Part shown: positions 53,084-58,552 of the stretch, piece after piece
Position numbering within the stretch: position 1 is the first letter of the stretch
Layout of the letters: every line of letters starts with the position of its first letter
NCBI GenBank assembly: GCA_028708815.1
Contig: JAQVYB010000006.1
Coordinates: 1-58,552 of the forward strand
Direction of reading: 5' to 3'
DNA length: 58,552 nucleotides
DNA from: Kiritimatiellia bacterium
GTDB lineage: Bacteria; Verrucomicrobiota; Kiritimatiellia; RZYC01
Translations under genes and position numbers: made by a program
Notes under the pieces: generated by a model
What the model was told of the DNA's origin: nothing
Databases searched by the model: none
Seen by the model: only the letters and a program-made list of their open reading frames with translations

Positions 53084-55387
53084 TCACCCTTGTTTTACGC
53101 ACATGGATTTAAAGAACTTTTTGCCGTCCCGCTCGATGCGTTCGACTCCGTGAATGTCGCTCTCATAGCCCGGGAAGGTGTTTTCAAAGTCCTGTCGCGT
53201 TTGCAGATATTCAAAGATGGCGGCAGCCTTTTCATTCAGGATCTCGCCACCCATGATGACCGGAATGCCGGGGGGATAGGGGACAATCATGACGGCGGGG
53301 ATGCGCCCCATCATGTCGGTCAGTTCCACGTATTCCACGTTTTTGCGAACGACGGCATGGTAGGCCTCCGAGGGCTTCATGGCCTGATCGGGAATCACCT
53401 GGAATGCGGCCTGCATTTTGTCGAGAATGTGGCTGGTTTTGAAGTAATCGTGAATTCCCTGACAGTGATCTTTCAGTCCGACCTCTGCGTAGGCTTCCGG
53501 CCAGCTCTTGGCCATTTCGGGGAATACGCTTCGCAGCGGTTCGTTGCGGTCGTAGCGTTCCTTGAACTGCAGCAGTGCCGCGAGCAACGATCCCTGTTTG
53601 GCTTTGGTGGTGCCCAGCGAGTTCAGCAGCAGGAAGGAATAATAATCCGTTTTTTCGCAGACGATGCCGTGATTGATCAGGTAATTCGTCACGACCGTGG
53701 CGGGGATGCCGATGGGCTGCATCACGCCCTGATCGCTGAGGCCCGGCGTGGTGAAGGTCAGCTTGATCGGATCAAGCATCACGTAATCGTCTTCGATGTC
53801 GTCAAAGCCGTGCCAATTGTCGGAGGCTTTGAATACCCAGGGGTGTTGATGGCCGGCGAGATAGTCCGTCGGAACGTCCTCGAATTTCTTTTCGACGCCG
53901 TCCTGTTCCACGCGGCGCGGCTGCCACATTTCGAAGAACCAGTCGTTTTCAGCCTGCATTTCCTTGTGGATACAGGCGACCTTCTTGCGCAGATCAATGG
54001 CTTGATGAATGATGTCGTCCATCATGATCTGGCCGTTGTCATCCATCATTTTAGTGGCGACATCCAGCGAGGCGATCATGCTGTACTGCGGCGAGGTGGA
54101 CCCGTGCATCATGTAGGACTCATTGAATTCATCGTGTTCGACTCTGACATGACTGCCGTGGCGGACATGCAGCATCGAAGCCTGCGAAAACGCTGTCAGC
54201 AGTTTGTGTGTGGAATGCGAACAGAAAATCGGCGGGTGCTCATCGTTGACATCGTCGTCCGCCATGCCGAAGTGCCCCTTGTAAATCGGATGGAATCGCG
54301 CGTAGGCGTACCACGCTTCGTCAAAGTGCAGGTTCTCCACGCTCTTGCGCAACTGACTCTTGATGTTGATCACATTGTAGCAGAGCCCGTCGTAGGTGGA
54401 GTTGGTCAGCGCCGACATTTTGACCGGGTTTCCTTTTTCCGAGTCGGGGATCAGTTTGCTCTCGCGGATTTTCCGCTGGATGGTCTCCTCGGTGAATTCC
54501 GACAAGCGGCACGGCCCGATGATGCCGCGTTTGTTTCGTCGCGGAACCATGTAGACCGGGAAGGCATCGGTAATCACCATGGCGTAATTCAGCGACTTGT
54601 GGCAGTTGCGGTCCACGAAAGCGATGTCATCGCGCACCAACTGACTGCGCCAGATGATTTGGTTCACATTGGAAGTTCCATTCAGCACGTAATAGGTCAT
54701 GTCGGCGCCGAAGACGCGGGCGGAGTTTTTCTCGGCATCGCCTACTACGCCGTTGTGATCCAGCAGGGATCCCAGCTCCGGTACGGAGATGGAAAGGTCG
54801 GCGCGAAAGACATTTTCGCCGAAAAACTTGTGCATGGCGACACCCGCCGGGCTGTGCAGGAAGCCTTCCCCGCCCATGTGGCCGGGCGTATGCCAGGCGT
54901 ATTTATATTCCAGCGAATACTTCACCATTTCGCCGAAAAAACGCGGATATACACCCAGCACATATTCCACGAGATGCGTTTCAATGCGTCCGGCCAGAAA
55001 CTCGGTGGTGTCGGCGGTTTTCCAGAGACAGTCCTGAATTTTCTGGAGTACGCGCGTGGGAATATCCGCCGTGGCCAGGCGGTCGGTGAGGAGGACGACG
55101 GGTATTTTTTTGTTTCGTTTGCGCACTTCTTCCAGCAGCGCTTCGGGATCCATTTCTTCCTGCTGGCCTTCCTGCTGGATATCCCAGTCGATCACCACGG
55201 CGCCGATATCGGAGCGCGAGCGGAAAATTTCAACGGCGTCTTCGTAGCTGAATGAAGGGAGGACGGAGCATTCCTCCACGTTTTCGAGTTCCTCTTTGAG
55301 CTCGCGCAAACGGAACCCCTCGTCGTTGCGGGCCTCAAACTGTCCGGAAACGATCATAATCGGCCAACAATGCTTCGTAATTTTCAT
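53084..55387 (-). CDS. Inducible-type Orn/Lys/Arg decarboxylase (arginine or lysine decarboxylase)
   Basis: 767 residues from ATG 55387 (AAGGAG upstream). Layout of the AdiA/CadA/SpeC family: an N-terminal receiver-like wing domain (about 1-125), the PLP core (WHTPGHMGGEGFLHSPAG, NGTSNVNQ, DRNCHKS, and FCSHSTHKLLTAFS with PLP Lys395) and a C-terminal domain ending with FENTFPGYESDIHGVE. It consumes a proton by decarboxylating a basic amino acid; with the antiporters downstream this gives acid resistance or pH homeostasis. AdiA-type arginine decarboxylase is my first guess, but lysine or ornithine cannot be excluded. A 14-base palindrome (gattccgcggaatc, 53072-53085) overlaps the stop. The 264 bases upstream, shared with leuS, hold no clear gene. 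Confidence 0.9.
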   Translation of the reverse strand: MKITKHCWPIMIVSGQFEARNDEGFRLRELKEELENVEECSVLPSFSYEDAVEIFRSRSDIGAVVIDWDIQQEGQQEEMDPEALLEEVRKRNKKIPVVLLTDRLATADIPTRVLQKIQDCLWKTADTTEFLAGRIETHLVEYVLGVYPRFFGEMVKYSLEYKYAWHTPGHMGGEGFLHSPAGVAMHKFFGENVFRADLSISVPELGSLLDHNGVVGDAEKNSARVFGADMTYYVLNGTSNVNQIIWRSQLVRDDIAFVDRNCHKSLNYAMVITDAFPVYMVPRRNKRGIIGPCRLSEFTEETIQRKIRESKLIPDSEKGNPVKMSALTNSTYDGLCYNVINIKSQLRKSVENLHFDEAWYAYARFHPIYKGHFGMADDDVNDEHPPIFCSHSTHKLLTAFSQASMLHVRHGSHVRVEHDEFNESYMMHGSTSPQYSMIASLDVATKMMDDNGQIMMDDIIHQAIDLRKKVACIHKEMQAENDWFFEMWQPRRVEQDGVEKKFEDVPTDYLAGHQHPWVFKASDNWHGFDDIEDDYVMLDPIKLTFTTPGLSDQGVMQPIGIPATVVTNYLINHGIVCEKTDYYSFLLLNSLGTTKAKQGSLLAALLQFKERYDRNEPLRSVFPEMAKSWPEAYAEVGLKDHCQGIHDYFKTSHILDKMQAAFQVIPDQAMKPSEAYHAVVRKNVEYVELTDMMGRIPAVMIVPYPPGIPVIMGGEILNEKAAAIFEYLQTRQDFENTFPGYESDIHGVERIERDGKKFFKSMCVKQG

Positions 55388-55651
55388 GCGCTGCTCCTTC
55401 GTTACAACTGGTGCTTCCGTTCTTAAAAAAACCAAACGCTTACAGTTACAGGGTGCGCCAACACACCATGAAAGTCAAGTGTCTCGATTGGCAGACGGGT
55501 GGACGCCGCGGCCCCTCTTTTTATGAATTCCTTCCTTCAGGAGGGCAGATCAAAGCCCGTCATCCTGCCGGTGTGCGTTATTGCATTTCCCGTCTGATTC
55601 CTATATCTTCGCCCGATTCTGAAATAAACCAACGACAGCAAAGGTGCGACG

Positions 55652-58180
55652 ATGAATGAGAAATATCCCTTTTCGGAAATTGAACCCAAATGGCAGCAGT
55701 ATTGGTCTGAAAACCGGCTGTTCAGCGTGGATACGCAGGACGCCACGGACAAATATTACTGCATGATGATGTTTCCGTACCCTTCGGGCACCCTGCATGT
55801 GGGGCACGGGCGCAACTACATCATTGGCGATGCCGTGGTTCGCTACAAAAAAATGCGCGGCAAGCGAGTATTGGCTCCCATGGGTTGGGATGCCTTCGGC
55901 CTTCCGGCCGAAAATGCCGCGATTAAAACCGGCACACACCCGCGCGTGAGTACGCTCAATAATATTGCCGTCATCAAAAAACAACTTGCGGACTGGGGCT
56001 GCTGCTATGACTGGGATCGCGAGGTCACCTCCTGCCTGCCCGACTATTACAAGTGGACGCAGTGGCTTTTCCTGAAGCTCTACGAAAAAGGGTTGGCCTA
56101 CAAATCGAAGGGCAATGTGAACTGGTGTCCCTCGTGCGCGACGGTGTTGGCCAACGAACAAGTGGTGGATGGGCAGTGCGACCGCTGCTCCTCAACCGTC
56201 GAGCAAAAAGCCCTCGAACAGTGGTTTTTCAAAATCACCGATTACGCCCAGCGCCTGCTGGATGATCTGGACCTGCTCCCCGGCTGGCCCGAGCGCGTGA
56301 AAATCATGCAGCGCAACTGGATTGGACGCAGCGAGGGCGCCCGCATCGAATTCGGTCTCGAGCCGCGTACGGACGAGCGCGCAGACTCCGCCGCCTCGGT
56401 CCCCTGCTTCACCACCCGGACCGATACGATTTACGGCTGCACCTACATGGTCCTCGCACCCGAATATCCGCAGCTTGCCGAGATGGTGGCCGGGCTTCCC
56501 GAAGAGGCCGCCATCAAGGCCTATCAGGAGTCCGTTAAAGGCCTGACCAATATCGACCGCGCCTCGGATACGCTCGAAAAAAACGGGGTCTTCACCGGGC
56601 GCTTTGTGATCAATCCCTACAACGGACGCCGCATCCCGCTCTGGGTGGCGGATTATGTGCTGATGGAATACGGTACCGGCGCCGTTATGGCCGTACCCGC
56701 GCACGATACCCGTGACTGGGCGTTCGCGAAGAAGTACGACCTGCCCATCGAAATTTCCATTCAGAATCCGGAGCAGACCCTGAAGCTTGAAGAGATGGCG
56801 GATGCGTACACCGGCGATGGCGTGTGCGTGGATTCGGGCCCCTTCACCGGTCGGCCCAACCGCGAGGCGATCCCCGCCATGATCCGCCATGCCGAAGAGC
56901 AGGGGTTTGGCAAGGGCACCGTTCACTTCCGTTTGCGCGACTGGCTGATCAGCCGTCAGCGCTACTGGGGCGCGCCGATCCCCATGATCTACTGCGATGC
57001 CTGCGGCCTGGTCCCCGTACCCGAAAAGGATCTGCCTGTGCTGCTGCCCGACGATGTGGCCTTCAAGCCCACCGGTGAATCGCCGTTGCGTGCCCATGAA
57101 GCCTTCATGAATGTGCCCTGCCCGGTCTGCGGAAAACCCGCGAGGCGCGAGAGCGATACCATGGATACCTTCGTGGATTCCAGTTGGTACTTCTTCCGCT
57201 ATCTGAACGCGCGTGATGAAACGAAGGCGCTCGATAGCGAGGCCTGCGACAACTGGCTCCCCGTGGATCAATACATCGGCGGCATCGAACACGCGATTCT
57301 TCATCTGCTCTACGCCCGTTTCTTCACCAAGGCGCTGAGTGACATCGGTCTGATTCATTTTGATGAACCCTTCGCGCATCTCTTTACCCAGGGGATGATC
57401 TGCAAGCGCAGCGAAAAGGACGGCCAGCTCTACAAAATGTCGAAATCCAAAGGCAACGTGGTCAGCCCCACCGAACTGATCCGCGAATACGGCGCCGACA
57501 CCGTGCGCGTTTATACCCTCTTCATCGGTCCGCCCGAAAAGGATGCGGAATGGAATGATCAAAGCGTCGAAGGCGCCTTTCGCTTTCTGCGGCGCATCTG
57601 GCGCTGCGTGCACGATCACCGTGAGCTTCTGCTTGCGGCCCCGAAGACCCGCCCGGAGGTGGCCGACCTGGAGCCGGCTCTGCGCGATCTCTACCGCCAA
57701 ACCCATGAATCCATCCGCCAGATCACCAGTGATCTCGAAGGCGATTTTCATTTTAATACAGCCATTGCGCAGATCATGAAGCTGATGAACGCCGTGGAAG
57801 CTGTCACCGTGAATGCGGAGAGCAGCGCGGCGGCACGTGCCGTCTTCCGTGAAACGGTTGAAAGTGTGGTGTTGCTTCTCTCTCCGTTCGCCCCGCACAT
57901 GGCCGAGGAACTCTGGATGGAGCTGGGCCATCCGCCCAGCATCCTGAATGCCGCGTGGCCTGAAGTGAACGAGGCTGCGCTCAAGCGCGATCGGGTGGAA
58001 CTCGTGCTGCAGGTGAACGGCAAGGTGCGCGGGCACGTCATGGTCAGTGCCGAGGCCGACCGCGAAACGCTCGAACGCGAAGCCCTGAATGATCCCGATG
58101 TGCAGCGCTGGACCGAAGGCAAGACCATCCGCAAAGTCATTGTGGTGCCTGGCCGCCTCGTCAACATTGCTGTTTCATAA
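55652..58180 (+). CDS. leuS: Leucyl-tRNA synthetase
   Basis: 842 residues, normal bacterial size. HIGH motif as HVGHGRNY (49-56), zinc-type cysteines in [18 protein letters not shown], an editing domain ([36 protein letters not shown]), a second zinc-ribbon ([11 protein letters not shown] ... [15 protein letters not shown]), KMSKS at 595-599, and the anticodon-binding and C-terminal domains ([11 protein letters not shown]). Charges tRNA-Leu. mutL follows 18 bases later, so they are probably co-transcribed. Confidence 0.97.
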   Translation: MNEKYPFSEIEPKWQQYWSENRLFSVDTQDATDKYYCMMMFPYPSGTLHVGHGRNYIIGDAVVRYKKMRGKRVLAPMGWDAFGLPAENAAIKTGTHPRVSTLNNIAVIKKQLADWGCCYDWDREVTSCLPDYYKWTQWLFLKLYEKGLAYKSKGNVNWCPSCATVLANEQVVDGQCDRCSSTVEQKALEQWFFKITDYAQRLLDDLDLLPGWPERVKIMQRNWIGRSEGARIEFGLEPRTDERADSAASVPCFTTRTDTIYGCTYMVLAPEYPQLAEMVAGLPEEAAIKAYQESVKGLTNIDRASDTLEKNGVFTGRFVINPYNGRRIPLWVADYVLMEYGTGAVMAVPAHDTRDWAFAKKYDLPIEISIQNPEQTLKLEEMADAYTGDGVCVDSGPFTGRPNREAIPAMIRHAEEQGFGKGTVHFRLRDWLISRQRYWGAPIPMIYCDACGLVPVPEKDLPVLLPDDVAFKPTGESPLRAHEAFMNVPCPVCGKPARRESDTMDTFVDSSWYFFRYLNARDETKALDSEACDNWLPVDQYIGGIEHAILHLLYARFFTKALSDIGLIHFDEPFAHLFTQGMICKRSEKDGQLYKMSKSKGNVVSPTELIREYGADTVRVYTLFIGPPEKDAEWNDQSVEGAFRFLRRIWRCVHDHRELLLAAPKTRPEVADLEPALRDLYRQTHESIRQITSDLEGDFHFNTAIAQIMKLMNAVEAVTVNAESSAAARAVFRETVESVVLLLSPFAPHMAEELWMELGHPPSILNAAWPEVNEAALKRDRVELVLQVNGKVRGHVMVSAEADRETLEREALNDPDVQRWTEGKTIRKVIVVPGRLVNIAVS

Positions 58181-58198
58181 CCCGGAGCATTCTGCGGC

Positions 58199-58552
58199 AT
58201 GGCCGAACGCAAACCCATTCGATTGCTTGATGATACGGTAATCAACAAAATTGCCGCAGGCGAGGTGGTGGAACGTCCGGCCTCGGTCATCAAGGAGCTC
58301 ATGGAAAATGCACTCGATGCCGGCGCGACGCGCATCGAGGTGAGCGTGGTGGAAGGTGGGCGGCGCCTGATGCGTGTGGAGGATAACGGCTGCGGCATGA
58401 CGCGCGATGATGCGCTGCTTTCCGTGGAACGCCATGCCACCAGCAAGGTGCGCGACATGCACGATGTGGAAAGCGTCACCTCCATGGGCTTTCGCGGCGA
58501 AGCCCTCGCCGCGATTCCCTCGGTCTCCCGTTTCACGCTGCGTACGCGCGTG
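58199..58552 (+). CDS. mutL: DNA mismatch repair protein MutL, 3' truncated by the window
   Basis: 118 residues from ATG 58199 to the window edge. The GHKL ATPase signatures are clear: [29 protein letters not shown] (here split as [10 protein letters not shown] and [11 protein letters not shown]), then [14 protein letters not shown] and [10 protein letters not shown], which form the ATP site of MutL. It couples mismatch recognition by MutS to downstream repair. The ribosome-binding site (CGGAG) is about 11 bases upstream. Adjacent to leuS with an 18-base gap. Confidence 0.95.
   Translation, partial: MAERKPIRLLDDTVINKIAAGEVVERPASVIKELMENALDAGATRIEVSVVEGGRRLMRVEDNGCGMTRDDALLSVERHATSKVRDMHDVESVTSMGFRGEALAAIPSVSRFTLRTRV

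Noticed and set aside
52457-55255. A 932-codon open frame opposite the decarboxylase and antiporter genes
   Set aside because: It is the complement of a gene with clear motifs and a ribosome-binding site. Its translation is His/Val/Gly-rich low-sense sequence without motifs, as expected in GC-rich DNA.
55411-55659. An 82-codon frame just before leuS
   Set aside because: It overlaps the leuS start, has no clear ribosome-binding site and no recognisable sequence. The region more likely holds the leuS and decarboxylase promoters.
56192-58036. A 614-codon frame opposite leuS
   Set aside because: Shadow of a certain housekeeping gene; no start signal or motif.

Overview
The window is about 58.5 kb of a GC-rich, Gram-negative bacterial chromosome. 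It carries LPS biosynthesis genes (lpxK, a heptosyltransferase, an LPS-type glycosyltransferase), murJ, and dapL plus dapA, a diaminopimelate route found in the PVC superphylum. It also has large secreted proteins with Verrucomicrobia-like C-terminal beta domains. A 31-bp palindromic repeat reads as FQPLE/FSNRW/FPIIG when translated; from memory such strings occur in Kiritimatiellota/Verrucomicrobia proteins. My best guess is a Kiritimatiellota-like PVC bacterium. That is inference; no rRNA gene is present to settle it.

Layout. 1-6.0 kb: the end of a LysE-type exporter, trmB, then a tight envelope operon lpxK - heptosyltransferase - GT2 - murJ. 6-9.8 kb: leuA with a leader region, a LolA-like secreted protein and a CmoB-like methyltransferase. 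10-14 kb: a GPH sugar symporter, then overlapping purE - S41/PDZ protein - tsaC-type gene. 14-17.2 kb, minus strand: dapL, then rplU - rpmA - obg with a terminator between rpmA and obg. 17.2-18.2 kb: an intergenic region full of decayed repeats. 18.2-28.6 kb: a GH114 lipoprotein, a stand-alone receiver protein, lon, a very large chemoreceptor, a duplicated membrane protein and a short-chain dehydrogenase. 29-39.6 kb: one 10.6-kb gene for a 3523-residue secreted protein joining a carboxylesterase, four serine beta-lactamase/PBP-like domains and a metallophosphoesterase. 39.8-43.9 kb: a small membrane protein and a GH5 glycanase with carbohydrate-binding modules. 43.9-47.3 kb, minus strand: dapA, two small unknown genes, srkA and larE, overlapping or closely spaced. 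47.5-50.2 kb: a membrane protein and an unknown secreted protein. 50.2-55.4 kb, minus strand: a basic amino-acid decarboxylase followed by two APC antiporter-type transporters, which looks like an amino-acid-dependent acid-resistance module. 55.6 kb to the end: leuS and the start of mutL.

The most unusual items are the multi-enzyme protein at 28986-39557, whose signal peptide is encoded partly by the 31-bp palindromic repeat array; a second copy of that repeat behind lon; a pair of about 130-bp dispersed repeats at 9820 and 18063; and an S41-family protein that appears to lack its catalytic serine and lysine. I saw no CRISPR array, insertion sequence, phage gene, tRNA or rRNA.
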